Source: Pseudomonadota bacterium (GTDB taxonomy: Bacteria; Pseudomonadota; Gammaproteobacteria; Burkholderiales; Thiobacillaceae). Taken from it: a DNA stretch of 17,041 nucleotides. The stretch is from the NCBI GenBank assembly GCA_021821425.1, contig JAKACL010000022.1:1-17041 (forward strand), written 5' to 3'. A model generated the notes under the pieces. The model saw only the letters and a program-made list of their open reading frames with translations, was not told the origin of the DNA and made no database searches. The first letter of the stretch is position 1. Each line of letters begins with the position of its first letter. The translations under genes and the position numbers were made by a program. Below, piece after piece: positions 1-7,880 of the stretch.

Positions 1-2
1 CC

Positions 3-980
3 TGGCTCGTCACCGGCGCCGCCGGCTTCATCGGCTGCAACCTGGTCGAAGCGTTGCTGCTGCTCGACCAGCGCGTCGCAGGCCTCGACAACTTCGCCAC
101 CGGCCACGAGAAGAACCTGGCGCAGGTGCAGGCCAGCGTCGGTCCCGAGCGCTGGAAAAACTTCACGTTCAAGCGCGGCGACATCCGCGACCTCATCACC
201 TGCCACACCGCGTGCAAGGACGTCGACTACGTGCTGCACCAGGCCGCACTGGGTTCGGTGCCGCGTTCGCTGGAAGATCCGATCTCGACCCACGCGGCCA
301 ACAACACCGGCTTTCTCAACATGCTGGTGGCGGCGCGCGATGCAAAAGTGAAGCGTTTCGTCTACGCGGCGTCCTCCTCGACCTACGGCGACCACCCGGG
401 TCTCCCCAAGGTCGAGGACGTGATCGGCAAGCCGCTGTCGCCCTACGCGGTGACCAAGCTGGTGAACGAGCTGTACGCCGACGTGTTCGGCCGCTGCTAC
501 GGCATGGAGTCGATCGGCCTCAGGTACTTCAACATCTTCGGCCGCCGCCAGGACCCCAACGGCGCCTACGCCGCCGTGGTGCCGAAGTGGGTGGCGAGCA
601 TGATCCACAACGCGCCGGTCTACATCAACGGCGACGGCGAAACCAGCCGCGACTTCTGCTACATCGACAACGTCATCCAGGCCAACCTGCTCGCCGCCAC
701 CAGTTCGCACCCGGAGGCGGCCAACCAGGTCTACAACGTCGCGGTCGGCGACCGCACCACGCTGAATCAGCTGTTCGAGGCCATCCGTTCGCTGCTGGAA
801 CCGAAGTTTTCGCATCTGGCCGGTTTCAAGCCGGTCTACCGCGACTTCCGCGCCGGCGACGTGCGCCATTCGCTCGCCGACATTTCCAAGGCGCGCACGC
901 GGCTGGGCTATGCGCCGACGCATCGCATCGGCGAGGGCCTGGCCGAAGCGATGGACTGGTACGTGAATGACCTGGGTTGA
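3..980 (+). CDS. NAD-dependent UDP-GlcNAc 4-epimerase, WbpP/TviC type (5' partial)
   Basis: The reading frame is open from base 3, so the start codon lies left of the window and only a few N-terminal residues are missing. The first visible residues, [11 protein letters not shown], contain the GxxGxxG dinucleotide-binding loop of the extended short-chain dehydrogenase/reductase fold. Further in are SSSTYGDHP and the catalytic YxxxK pair in SPYAVTK, then [19 protein letters not shown] and [11 protein letters not shown]. These are typical of the WbpP/TviC subgroup, which interconverts UDP-GlcNAc and UDP-GalNAc (or their uronic acids) in the cytoplasm for surface polysaccharide synthesis. The exact substrate cannot be read from the sequence. 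GalE and UDP-glucuronate epimerases are the alternatives but fit the motifs less well. It probably ends a polysaccharide gene cluster lying to the left, since the next gene is unrelated. Confidence 0.88.
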   Translation, partial: WLVTGAAGFIGCNLVEALLLLDQRVAGLDNFATGHEKNLAQVQASVGPERWKNFTFKRGDIRDLITCHTACKDVDYVLHQAALGSVPRSLEDPISTHAANNTGFLNMLVAARDAKVKRFVYAASSSTYGDHPGLPKVEDVIGKPLSPYAVTKLVNELYADVFGRCYGMESIGLRYFNIFGRRQDPNGAYAAVVPKWVASMIHNAPVYINGDGETSRDFCYIDNVIQANLLAATSSHPEAANQVYNVAVGDRTTLNQLFEAIRSLLEPKFSHLAGFKPVYRDFRAGDVRHSLADISKARTRLGYAPTHRIGEGLAEAMDWYVNDLG

Positions 981-1007
981 CGCGGCATGCCGGCTGCAGG
1001 CTACCAT
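977..1007 (+). promoter_or_regulatory. Putative promoter of the HDOD-GAF gene
   Basis: TTGACG (977-982) overlaps the stop codon of the epimerase gene and is followed after 19 bases by TACCAT (1002-1007). The spacer is longer than ideal. A start near 1014-1016 would place the 5' end at or next to the ATG of a 12-codon ORF (1016-1054). Confidence 0.35.
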
Positions 1008-1015
1008 AGCTGTCC

Positions 1016-1054
1016 ATGAACGCGACCCGATACAAACTCCCCGATGACGCGTAA
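1016..1054 (+). CDS. Possible 12-codon leader ORF overlapping the HDOD gene start
   Basis: ATG at 1016 opens a 12-codon frame (MNATRYKLPDDA) that stops with TAA at 1052-1054, eight bases past the start of the ATG of the HDOD-GAF gene. Neither start has a Shine-Dalgarno sequence. Its ATG sits about where a transcript from the putative promoter would begin, so it could be translated leaderlessly and deliver ribosomes to the downstream start. The peptide has no recognisable features and may simply be chance. Confidence 0.2.
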   Translation: MNATRYKLPDDA

Positions 1055-2696
1055 CGAAGAAGGCGCGTCGCGGGCATTGTCGTCCGGCGCGAAACCCAGT
1101 CCGCTCGATGTCCTGATGCGGCGCATGGGCAGCGACAGCGACTTCCCGGCCCTGTCCGAAGCCATCGGCGCCATCAACCGCATCGCGTCGTCCGAGACGG
1201 AAGGCGTCAACGAACTCTCCAACAGCATCCTGCGCGACGTTGCGCTCACCAGCAAGCTCCTGCGGCTGGCCAATGTGGCGTATTACAGCCAGGTCGGCGG
1301 CGGTTCGATCAGCACTGTCTCGCGCGCGGTGGTGATCCTCGGGTTCAACGCCGTGCGTACCATCGCGTTGAGCCTGATCCTGTTCGAGAATCTGGGCAAC
1401 AAGGCGCACGCGCAGGAGCTGAAGGAAGAATTCATCAAGGTGCTGTATGCCGGCATGCTGGCGCGCGAGATGGCCGGCCATACCCAGGTGAAGGATGCGG
1501 AAGAGGCATTCATCGGCGCCATGCTGCACAACCTGGGGCGGATGCTGACCATGTTCTATTTCCCGGAGGAAATGGCGGCGATCCGGACGCGTATCGAGGA
1601 CGAGGACATGAACGATGCGCGCGCGTCGACCGAGGTGCTGGGCGTGTCGTTCGAGAACCTGGGCATCGGCGTGGCGCGCAGCTGGGGGTTCCCCGCCACG
1701 CTGGTGCAAACCATGAAACCCTTGCCCGCCGGCAAGATTCGCCGGGGCACCAGCGACCCCGAACGGTTGCATGCGCTCGCCGGTTTTTCCAATGAACTGT
1801 GCGAGCTGGTGCTGAAAACGCCGGAAGCGGATCGCGGCAAGGCGCTCGCCGGCCTGACGGCGCGTTTTGGCGACAGCGTGCCGCTCACGGTCGAGCAGCT
1901 GACCGGGCTGATGGAACGCTCGATGCAGGATATCGCCCAGTTTGCCCTGGTGGTGAACGTGAGCCTCGGCCGCAGCGATTTTGCCAAGCAGGCGTCGAAA
2001 TGGGCCGGCATGGCCGCGTTGCCGGCGAACACGCCCGAGCCCGACAAGGCCGAACCGGACACGCCCGAAGCGGCGCCGCCCGAGGACGCGCGTGCCGCGC
2101 TGGAGGGCAGCGTGCTGCATGCACCCGCACCCAGCGGCGAGGTGGACGTGCCCGACAGCAGCGTGCCGCGCACCAGCGAATCGATCCAGGCGATGCTGGC
2201 TTCGGGCCTGCAGGATGTCAGCAATTCGCTGATCGACGATGCGGTTTCGCTGAACGACATCCTGCGCATGATTCTCGAAGCCATGTTCAGCGGCATGGGT
2301 TTCGCGCATGTGGTGCTGTGCATCAAGGACGGCCGCCACAACAGCATGGTCGGCAAGTTCGGCTTCGGCGACCAGGCCCAGGCGCTCGTCAAGGCGTTCG
2401 ATTTTTCGCTGGCGGCGCAGCCGGATGTCTTTCTGGTGGCCTTGCAGAACAATGCCGACATCCTGATTAACGATATCGACGACCCCAAGATCGCCGCGCG
2501 CATCCCGGCGTGGTACCGGAAAAACGTTCCGGCCCGCACTTTCGTGTTGTTCCCCGTCGTCGTCAAGGGCAAGCCGATCGGCCTGATCTATGCCGACCGG
2601 CCCGGCCCCGGCGACATCACGATTCCCGAGAAGGAACTGTCGCTGCTGAAGTCCTTGCGCAACCAGGCTGTGCTGGCGATCCGCCAATCGCTCTGA
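1044..2696 (+). CDS. HDOD domain protein with C-terminal GAF-like domain
   Basis: This is a cytoplasmic signalling protein of 550 aa. Residues about 25-235 form an HDOD domain, the non-catalytic relative of HD phosphohydrolases; where HD-GYP proteins have HDIGK there is LHNLGR, so the metal-binding Asp is missing. A Pro/Glu/Ala-rich linker (about 335-375) joins it to a GAF-like sensor domain (about 385-545) ending in VVKGKPIGLIYADRP and a terminal helix. HDOD proteins act in chemotaxis, motility, stress and cell-cycle signalling, and this one's output and ligand are unknown. The ATG at 1044 has no Shine-Dalgarno sequence; an in-frame ATG 24 codons later is no better placed, and the first keeps the usual charged lead-in to the HDOD domain. 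The gene looks monocistronic, with dacB following after 31 bases behind its own likely promoter. Confidence 0.85.
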   Translation: MTRNEEGASRALSSGAKPSPLDVLMRRMGSDSDFPALSEAIGAINRIASSETEGVNELSNSILRDVALTSKLLRLANVAYYSQVGGGSISTVSRAVVILGFNAVRTIALSLILFENLGNKAHAQELKEEFIKVLYAGMLAREMAGHTQVKDAEEAFIGAMLHNLGRMLTMFYFPEEMAAIRTRIEDEDMNDARASTEVLGVSFENLGIGVARSWGFPATLVQTMKPLPAGKIRRGTSDPERLHALAGFSNELCELVLKTPEADRGKALAGLTARFGDSVPLTVEQLTGLMERSMQDIAQFALVVNVSLGRSDFAKQASKWAGMAALPANTPEPDKAEPDTPEAAPPEDARAALEGSVLHAPAPSGEVDVPDSSVPRTSESIQAMLASGLQDVSNSLIDDAVSLNDILRMILEAMFSGMGFAHVVLCIKDGRHNSMVGKFGFGDQAQALVKAFDFSLAAQPDVFLVALQNNADILINDIDDPKIAARIPAWYRKNVPARTFVLFPVVVKGKPIGLIYADRPGPGDITIPEKELSLLKSLRNQAVLAIRQSL

Positions 2697-2721
2697 ACCG
2701 GTGCCGTGAATTCGGCATAAT
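2693..2721 (+). promoter_or_regulatory. Putative dacB promoter giving a leaderless transcript
   Basis: CTGAAC (2693-2698) and CATAAT (2716-2721) are separated by 17 bases, with the -35 overlapping the end of the HDOD-GAF gene. The -10 ends six bases before the dacB ATG, so transcription would start at or beside that ATG. Confidence 0.45.
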
Positions 2722-2727
2722 GGGGCG

Positions 2728-4173
2728 ATGCCGTCAGTCCATGTCCCTCCCCGATTTTTTGCCGGCCTGCTGCTCGCGGGCCTGGGCATCTGCGCGCAGG
2801 CGGCGGCGCTCCCCGATGCCTTTACCGCTGCGCTGAAGCAGGCCGGGATTCCGCTCACCCATGTGGCGGTTCAGGTGCAGCCGCTCGATGCGGACCGGCC
2901 GCTGCTCAGCCACAACGCCGGCGCCGCGTTGAATCCGGCGTCGGTGATGAAGCTGGTGACAAGCTTCGCCGCCCTGCACCGGCTCGGACCGGGCTACACC
3001 TGGACCACCGACGTATGGGCGGACGGCCCCATCGCAGACGGTGTGCTGCAGGGCAATCTCGTCATCCGGGGCCATGGCGACCCCACGCTGACGCTGGAGC
3101 GCATCTGGCTGCTGCAGCGCGAGTTGCGTGCGCGCGGCGTGCGCCACATCCGCGGCAACCTGGTGCTCGACACCGGTCATTTCAACCTGCCTGCGTTCGA
3201 TCCGGACGCGTTCGACGACACCCCGCTGGCGCCCTACAACGCCCCACCCGGCGCGCTGGTGGCGAATTTCAACGCGATCACGCTGCGGCTGAAACCGGAG
3301 ACGGACCGGGTGCGGATCGCGCCGGACATTGCGCTGCCGGGCGTGACCTTCACCTCGCGCCTGGTGCTGACCGACGGCGCCTGCAACGGCTGGCGCAGCG
3401 CGCTGGCGCCAGCGTTTTTAGATGACGCGCGCAACGAACTGGTGGTCAGCGGCGTCTATCCGCGCGGCTGCGGCGAGCAGGCGTGGCCGCTCAGCCTGTT
3501 CGCGCCGGCGGCGACGTTCGATTTCATTTTTCGCGACCTGTGGACGGCATCCGGCGGCACGCTGGCCGGCCCGACGGTTGCGGGGGCGGCGCCGGCGTCC
3601 GAACCGCTGCTGCAATTCGCGTCGGAGCCGGTGTCGCAGGTGCTCAATCGCCTGAACAAGCATTCCAACAACCTGATGACGCGCAACCTGTTCCTGACGC
3701 TGGGCGCAGAACGCCACGGCGCACCGGCGACGCTGGAGAAGAGCGCGGCGGCGGTGCGCGAACTGCTGGAACAGCGCGATGTGCCCACGCACAAGCTGGT
3801 GCTGGAAAACGGCGCCGGACTGTCGCGCATCGAGCGCATCAGTGCGGACACGCTCACCCGCCTGCTGCACGCCGCCTATCGCAGCCCGCTGTTCTCGGAG
3901 TTCGAGTCGGCCTTGCCCATCGCCGCCCTCGACGGCACGCTGAAGCGCCGCTTCAACGGCAGCGCGGTCGGCGGCAGCGCGCATCTCAAGACCGGCACCC
4001 TGCGCGACGCCAGCGCGCTGGCGGGCTATGTGTATACCGCGCAGGGTCAGCGCGTGAGCCTAGTCCTGCTGATCTACCACGCCAATGCGACGCGCAGCGA
4101 GGCGGCGCAGCGCGCGCTGCTGGAATGGGTGTATTGGATGCCGCCCGCGCAGGCCGGAAACGGGGCGCGATGA
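2728..4173 (+). CDS. dacB: D-alanyl-D-alanine carboxypeptidase/endopeptidase (PBP4, family S13)
   Basis: This periplasmic class C penicillin-binding protein trims pentapeptide stems and cleaves cross-links in peptidoglycan. Residues 1-27 form a signal peptide (hydrophobic FAGLLLAGLGICAQAAA). All three active-site motifs are present: SVMK with nucleophile S72 and K75, SNN at 313-315 and KTG at 421-423. The large insertion between the first two motifs is typical of family S13. The length of 481 aa matches E. coli PBP4 (477 aa). The ATG at 2728 is the only usable start before the signal peptide and has no Shine-Dalgarno sequence, in keeping with a leaderless mRNA. Its stop overlaps the start of a 72-aa membrane protein (ATGA), so the two are probably co-translated. 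Confidence 0.93.
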   Translation: MPSVHVPPRFFAGLLLAGLGICAQAAALPDAFTAALKQAGIPLTHVAVQVQPLDADRPLLSHNAGAALNPASVMKLVTSFAALHRLGPGYTWTTDVWADGPIADGVLQGNLVIRGHGDPTLTLERIWLLQRELRARGVRHIRGNLVLDTGHFNLPAFDPDAFDDTPLAPYNAPPGALVANFNAITLRLKPETDRVRIAPDIALPGVTFTSRLVLTDGACNGWRSALAPAFLDDARNELVVSGVYPRGCGEQAWPLSLFAPAATFDFIFRDLWTASGGTLAGPTVAGAAPASEPLLQFASEPVSQVLNRLNKHSNNLMTRNLFLTLGAERHGAPATLEKSAAAVRELLEQRDVPTHKLVLENGAGLSRIERISADTLTRLLHAAYRSPLFSEFESALPIAALDGTLKRRFNGSAVGGSAHLKTGTLRDASALAGYVYTAQGQRVSLVLLIYHANATRSEAAQRALLEWVYWMPPAQAGNGAR

Positions 4174-4388
4174 ATCCGGGCTGCCGCGTGATGGCGCTGT
4201 TCCTGGTGTTGCTGGCGCTGTTCCAGGCGGTGCCGGTGGCGGTGGAGGCGTGGGAGGCGCGGCAGTGGCCGGACACGCTCGGAGAATGGGTGCGGCTGGC
4301 ATTGTTGCCGGTCGCGCTGTGGCTGTATCTGCGCTATTTCAGCATTTTTGGCTGCCGCCAGTGCGGCGACGACCAGGCACCGCGATAA
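4170..4388 (+). CDS. Small two-helix membrane protein with C-terminal CxxC
   Basis: This is a hypothetical protein of 72 aa that I do not recognise. The start codon overlaps the dacB stop (ATGA), which suggests translational coupling and co-expression with PBP4. Two hydrophobic stretches (about residues 7-27 and 42-60) flank a short acidic, Trp-containing loop (EAWEARQWPDTLGEW). The first stretch could instead be a signal anchor. After the second helix comes FGCRQCGDDQ, a CxxC pair that could bind metal or form a disulfide. Codon use matches the neighbouring genes. The context hints at a role in the inner membrane near peptidoglycan processing, but that is inference only. The stop codon sits in the loop of a strong hairpin. 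Confidence 0.72.
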   Translation: MNPGCRVMALFLVLLALFQAVPVAVEAWEARQWPDTLGEWVRLALLPVALWLYLRYFSIFGCRQCGDDQAPR

Positions 4389-4397
4389 GGTGCCTGG
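4373..4397. terminator. Perfect 9-bp hairpin enclosing a stop codon
   Basis: CCAGGCACC (4373-4381) pairs perfectly with GGTGCCTGG (4389-4397) around a 7-base loop that contains the TAA of the 72-aa ORF. No U-tract follows on either strand, so it is not a classical intrinsic terminator. It may protect a 3' end or act in factor-dependent termination between convergent genes. Confidence 0.5.
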
Positions 4398-4410
4398 CTG
4401 GCTGTGGCAA

Positions 4411-4427
4411 CGCGGCTGAGCGCCGCG
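4411..4427. repeat. Second GC-rich hairpin in the convergent gap
   Basis: CGCGGC (4411-4416) pairs with GCCGCG (4422-4427) around a 5-base loop. It lies just beyond the end of the glycine-zipper gene, read from the minus strand, and has no U-tract. With the hairpin at 4373-4397 it fills the short gap between two convergent genes. Confidence 0.4.
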
Positions 4428-4435
4428 CCGTCGGA

Positions 4436-4975
4436 TCAGGACGCGGGCGCGTCCAGCTGCAGCTTGCCGTCCTTGACCGGGATGCGCGGGCCGGGCTCGT
4501 GGTCCATCCGCACCTGGCCTTCTTCCTCGCCCAGACGATAGCGCACGTCGTAGCCGACGGTGCGGCTGCTCGATTCCTGCACGGTGCGGCAGCGCCGTTC
4601 GGTCCGGCTGACCACGTTTTTCTGCTGCATGTTCTTCTGCACCTGGTTGCCGGCATAGCCGCCGGCCGCCGCGCCGGCGACGGTGGCGATCGTTTTGCCG
4701 CTGCCGCCCCCGATCTGGTTGCCGAGCAGTCCGCCCGCCACCGCGCCGACGGCGGTGCCGGCGATGCGGTTGGGGTCCTTGACCGGCGCCTGCTCGTTGA
4801 CGACCACATCCTCGCAGATTTCCCTGGGTGTTTTTGTGGTTTCGGTCACTGGCTTAACGGCCAGCACGTCGGCAAATTCCGGCTCCGGATTGAGTGCCTT
4901 GTAGCCGGCCACACCGCCAATGGCGGTGACAGCGATGGCGCCTGCGATTACACCTGTCAACATCGATTTATTCAT
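4436..4975 (-). CDS. Glycine-zipper 2TM-type surface protein (17 kDa antigen-like)
   Basis: The protein has 179 aa. An N-terminal hydrophobic segment (about residues 5-25) is a signal peptide or membrane anchor. A glycine-zipper domain follows at about 70-112, with GTAVGAVAGGLLGNQIGGGSG and GAAAGGYAGNQVQ, the pattern of the Rick_17kDa_Anti/glycine-zipper 2TM family found in outer-membrane and periplasmic proteins. The C-terminal part has two Cys (one before and one after the zipper) and a charged YDVRYRLGEEEGQVRMDHEPG stretch seen in relatives. There is no lipobox. The frame is open further upstream to 5125, but the ATG at 4975 is preceded by AGGAG seven bases away and by the only plausible signal sequence. 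It has its own 146-base leader region and looks monocistronic. Function is unknown; envelope integrity is a reasonable guess. Confidence 0.82.
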   Translation of the reverse strand: MNKSMLTGVIAGAIAVTAIGGVAGYKALNPEPEFADVLAVKPVTETTKTPREICEDVVVNEQAPVKDPNRIAGTAVGAVAGGLLGNQIGGGSGKTIATVAGAAAGGYAGNQVQKNMQQKNVVSRTERRCRTVQESSSRTVGYDVRYRLGEEEGQVRMDHEPGPRIPVKDGKLQLDAPAS

Positions 4976-5019
4976 GGGTATTCTCCTGAAAGCTGAACAC
5001 GGGGTGCACCACGCTGCGA

Positions 5020-5048
5020 ATGATAGTGCAAGCGCCGCAGACTTTACA
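5020..5048 (-). promoter_or_regulatory. Weak putative promoter of the glycine-zipper gene
   Basis: On the minus strand TATCAT (complement of 5020-5025) lies 17 bases downstream of TGTAAA (complement of 5043-5048). The -10 is reasonable and the -35 poor. A transcript would carry a leader of roughly 35-40 bases including the AGGAG site. The remainder of this 146-base gap holds a small GC hairpin (5107-5120) just past the EAL-HDOD stop, with no U-tract. Confidence 0.3.
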
Positions 5049-5121
5049 CGATGCGGCAGTAGGGTTATTCGGGCTGCAGCAGGTCGATCCTCAAGGGGGC
5101 CTCGCAGGGCGGCATCGCCCC

Positions 5122-6369
5122 TCAAACCGGGATGGATTCCGTCGTGGCCTCGGCAATCTGGTTGGCCCAGCCCATGGCCTCGATCTCGGCTTCGGTCAGG
5201 TCGGCGGGCGACAGGTTGCCGGCAGCCGCCAGCAGGGTCAGCGTGCGATCGAGGTCGGCGTGCTCGACGCTTTCGACCAGTTGCAACAGCGTGCCCAGTT
5301 CGCCCTCCCGGCGCAGCAGGGCCGCCGCGATGCGATCGCCCACATGAAGTTCGGTCACGATCTCGGGCAGCGGCTTGTCGATCAGCGTGTCGATCAGGGA
5401 CAGGATGCCCGCCATGAACGCCTCGTCGCAGAAATCGACGGTGCGCTTCTGGCGGGCGGCCAGCAGTTCCATCAGCTTGCCGCGCGTGGCGGCCAGCAAC
5501 AGCAGCGGACTGGGATAGGCCGAGCCGGCCTGCAGGGTGAACAGCAGCAGCTGCAGCCAGCGCTGCAATTGCCTGCGACCCAGGACCACGATCGCCTGTG
5601 ACACCGAGGCGATGCTGCGGCGGGTGCCGCTGGCCACCGAATTCACCAGCCGCATCAGGTTATACGTGAGATTGGGGTGCCGTTTGAAAATCTGTTCGAT
5701 CTGCGCCGTCTCCGCGTCGTTCAGCAGCAACCCGAGAAGCTGCGCCAGCGCGAGTTGGCTGGGATCGGCCCGTTTGGCGGAGAGCACCAGCGGACGCGCA
5801 AAGTAGTAGCCCTGAAAGAGGTCGAAACCGAGCGAATGGCAAAAGGCGGCCTGCTCGGCGCTGTCGACTTTTTCGGCCAGCAGCTTCACCGGCCACTGCC
5901 GGAGCCGGTCCACGGTGGTGCGCAAGGCATCGCGGTCGTGCAGCAGCACATCCACCTTGACGATGTCGACTCGGTCGAGCAAGGGAAGATAGCGCTCGTC
6001 GTAGACAAAGTCGTCCAGCGCCAGCGAGAAGCCCTGCTGCCTGAGCGCGTCGCAGCGCGCGACCACGGCGTCCGTCAGCTCGATGCTTTCCAGCAACTCC
6101 AGCACCACCTGCGCGCGGGGCAGCAGTTCCACCCACTCGGACTGCAGCATGTCGGCGCTTACGTTGATGTAACCCTGCAGGGCGCCGAGCACGGCGTGGG
6201 CGCCCATTTCGCTGAATGCGTGGTGAATGACGCTGGCGGTTGCATGCAGGTCATCGGTGATGGTCACCCCGGCGGTGTTGCCGGTACGGAACAGCAGCTC
6301 GTAGGCGACGATGCGCTGCTCGCGGTCGAGGATGGGCTGGCGCGCCAGGAAAATATCCGTGGTCGCCAC
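5122..6369 (-). CDS. EAL-HDOD signalling protein (YuxH-like)
   Basis: This is a cytoplasmic signalling protein of 415 aa with an EAL-like domain (about 1-195) joined to an HDOD domain (about 200-395). The opening FLARQPILDREQRIVAYELLFR is characteristic of the EAL-HDOD (YuxH) family. These proteins usually bind or sense cyclic di-GMP or act as adaptors rather than degrade it. Counting from the GTG, the residues that line up with EAL metal and catalytic positions seem present (E24, N69, E91, D119-D120, K138, E166, Q186). However, loop 6, normally DFGTGYSSL, has become DFVYDERYL, so phosphodiesterase activity is doubtful. The GTG at 6369 starts three bases after the ubiD stop and right before the conserved N-terminus; the longer upstream frame would run into ubiD. 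It is the last gene of the yraN-diaA-dolP-ubiD operon. Confidence 0.85.
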   Translation of the reverse strand: MATTDIFLARQPILDREQRIVAYELLFRTGNTAGVTITDDLHATASVIHHAFSEMGAHAVLGALQGYINVSADMLQSEWVELLPRAQVVLELLESIELTDAVVARCDALRQQGFSLALDDFVYDERYLPLLDRVDIVKVDVLLHDRDALRTTVDRLRQWPVKLLAEKVDSAEQAAFCHSLGFDLFQGYYFARPLVLSAKRADPSQLALAQLLGLLLNDAETAQIEQIFKRHPNLTYNLMRLVNSVASGTRRSIASVSQAIVVLGRRQLQRWLQLLLFTLQAGSAYPSPLLLLAATRGKLMELLAARQKRTVDFCDEAFMAGILSLIDTLIDKPLPEIVTELHVGDRIAAALLRREGELGTLLQLVESVEHADLDRTLTLLAAAGNLSPADLTEAEIEAMGWANQIAEATTESIPV

Positions 6370-6371
6370 GA

Positions 6372-7835
6372 CTATAGGCCCAGGTCCTTCCAGAGCGTGT
6401 CGATGCGCGTTTTCACTGCGGCATTCATCGCGATCGGCGTGCCCCATTCGCGCGCCGTCTCGCCCGGCCATTTATGGGTGGCGTCGATGCCCATTTTGCT
6501 GCCCAGGCCCGACACCGGGCTGGCGAAGTCGAGGTAGTCGATCGGCGTGTTGTCCACCAGCAGCGTGTCGCGTGCCGGGTCGACGCGCGTGGTGAGCGCC
6601 CAGATCACGTCCTTCCAGTCGCGCACGTCGACGTCGTCGTCGGTGACGAGAATGAACTTGGTGTACATGAACTGGCGCAGGAAGCTCCACACCCCGAACA
6701 TGACGCGCTTGGCGTGGCCGGGGTAAGCCTTCTTCATGCTGACCACCGCCATGCGGTAGGAACAGCCTTCCGGCGGCAGGTAGAAATCGGTGATCTCGGG
6801 AAACTGTTTCTGCAACAGCGGCACGAACACCTCGTTCAGCGCCACGCCGAGGATCGCCGGCTCGTCCGGCGGCTTGCCGGTGTAGGTGCTGTGGTAGATC
6901 GGGTCGCGCCGCATCGTGATGCGCTCGACGCTGAAGACGGGGAAGGTTTCCTGCTCGTTGTAGTAGCCGGTATGGTCGCCGTACGGGCCCTCGAGCGCAG
7001 TCTCGCCGGGGTGGATCACGCCTTCGAGCACGATCTCACTTGATGCCGGCACCTGCAGCTCGTTGCCGAGGCATTTCACCACCTCGGTCTTGGCACCGCG
7101 CAACAGGCCGGCGAACTGGTATTCGGACAGCGAATCCGGCACCGGGGTGACGGCGCCGAGGATGGTCGCCGGGTCGGCGCCGAGCGCCACCGCGACCGGG
7201 AACGGCGTACCCGGATGCGCCAAGGTGTGCTCGCGAAAATCCAGCGCGCCGCCGCGATGCGCCAGCCAGCGCATGATGAGTTTGTTGGGCGCGATCACCT
7301 GCTGACGGTAGATGCCGAGGTTCTGCCGTTTCTTGTACGGCCCCTTGGTGACGGTCAGTCCCCAGGTGATCAGCGGGGCGACGTCGCCCGGCCAGCAGTG
7401 CTGGACCGGCAGGCGCGACAAATCCACGTCGGCGCCTTCCCAGACGATTTCCTGGCACGGCGCACTTTTGACTTCCTTCGGCGCCATGTTCAGGACCTGT
7501 TTCAACACCGGCCACTTGTCCCAGGCGTCGCGCAGGCCTTTCGGCGGTTCGGGTTCCTTCAGGTAGGCGAGCAGCTTGCCGACTTCGCGCAGCCGCGACG
7601 GATCGTCTTCGCCCATGCCCAGCGCGACGCGCCTGACCGTACCGAACAGGTTCGCCAGCACCGGCATGGAATGGCCCTTCGGGTTTTCGAACAGAAGTGC
7701 CGGGCCGCCGGCGCGCAACACGCGGTCGGCGATTTCGGTCATTTCCAGTTTGGGGTCGACTTCGACGGCGATGCGTTTCAGCTCGCCCATGGTTTCGAGT
7801 TGCGCGATGAAATCGCGCAGGTCGCGATAGATCAT
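6372..7835 (-). CDS. ubiD: 4-hydroxy-3-polyprenylbenzoate decarboxylase
   Basis: UbiD uses prenylated FMN (made by UbiX) to decarboxylate the polyprenylated hydroxybenzoate intermediate of ubiquinone synthesis in the cytoplasm. The 487-aa length is close to E. coli UbiD (497 aa), and conserved blocks run throughout: [12 protein letters not shown] at the N-terminus, [21 protein letters not shown] in the cofactor-binding region, [16 protein letters not shown] carrying the conserved acidic residues, and [19 protein letters not shown] near the C-terminus. The ATG at 7835 matches the family start. The upstream gap to the BON lipoprotein gene is 45 bases with no clear promoter, and the EAL-HDOD gene follows after 3 bases, so it is part of that operon. 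Other UbiD-family decarboxylases exist, but overall similarity favours the ubiquinone enzyme. Confidence 0.93.
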   Translation of the reverse strand: MIYRDLRDFIAQLETMGELKRIAVEVDPKLEMTEIADRVLRAGGPALLFENPKGHSMPVLANLFGTVRRVALGMGEDDPSRLREVGKLLAYLKEPEPPKGLRDAWDKWPVLKQVLNMAPKEVKSAPCQEIVWEGADVDLSRLPVQHCWPGDVAPLITWGLTVTKGPYKKRQNLGIYRQQVIAPNKLIMRWLAHRGGALDFREHTLAHPGTPFPVAVALGADPATILGAVTPVPDSLSEYQFAGLLRGAKTEVVKCLGNELQVPASSEIVLEGVIHPGETALEGPYGDHTGYYNEQETFPVFSVERITMRRDPIYHSTYTGKPPDEPAILGVALNEVFVPLLQKQFPEITDFYLPPEGCSYRMAVVSMKKAYPGHAKRVMFGVWSFLRQFMYTKFILVTDDDVDVRDWKDVIWALTTRVDPARDTLLVDNTPIDYLDFASPVSGLGSKMGIDATHKWPGETAREWGTPIAMNAAVKTRIDTLWKDLGL

Positions 7836-7880
7836 GGACGGCCGATCAGGATTCGATGCGTGTGCACGCGGGCCGCGGCA

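Noticed and set aside
3483..4169. Plus-strand 301-codon frame overlapping dacB
   Set aside because: Only its last 73 codons (from 4170) are a plausible gene; the rest is an out-of-frame reading of dacB.
5043..5071. Plus-strand promoter TTTACA-17-TATTCG
   Set aside because: The -10 is poor and the transcript would only run antisense into the EAL-HDOD gene.
5107..5120. Terminator after the EAL-HDOD gene
   Set aside because: GGGCG/CGCCC with a 4-base loop is short and no U-tract follows on the minus strand.
6370..6471. Longer EAL-HDOD protein starting at 6471
   Set aside because: It would overlap ubiD by about 100 bases with non-conserved sequence; the GTG at 6369 meets the family N-terminus.
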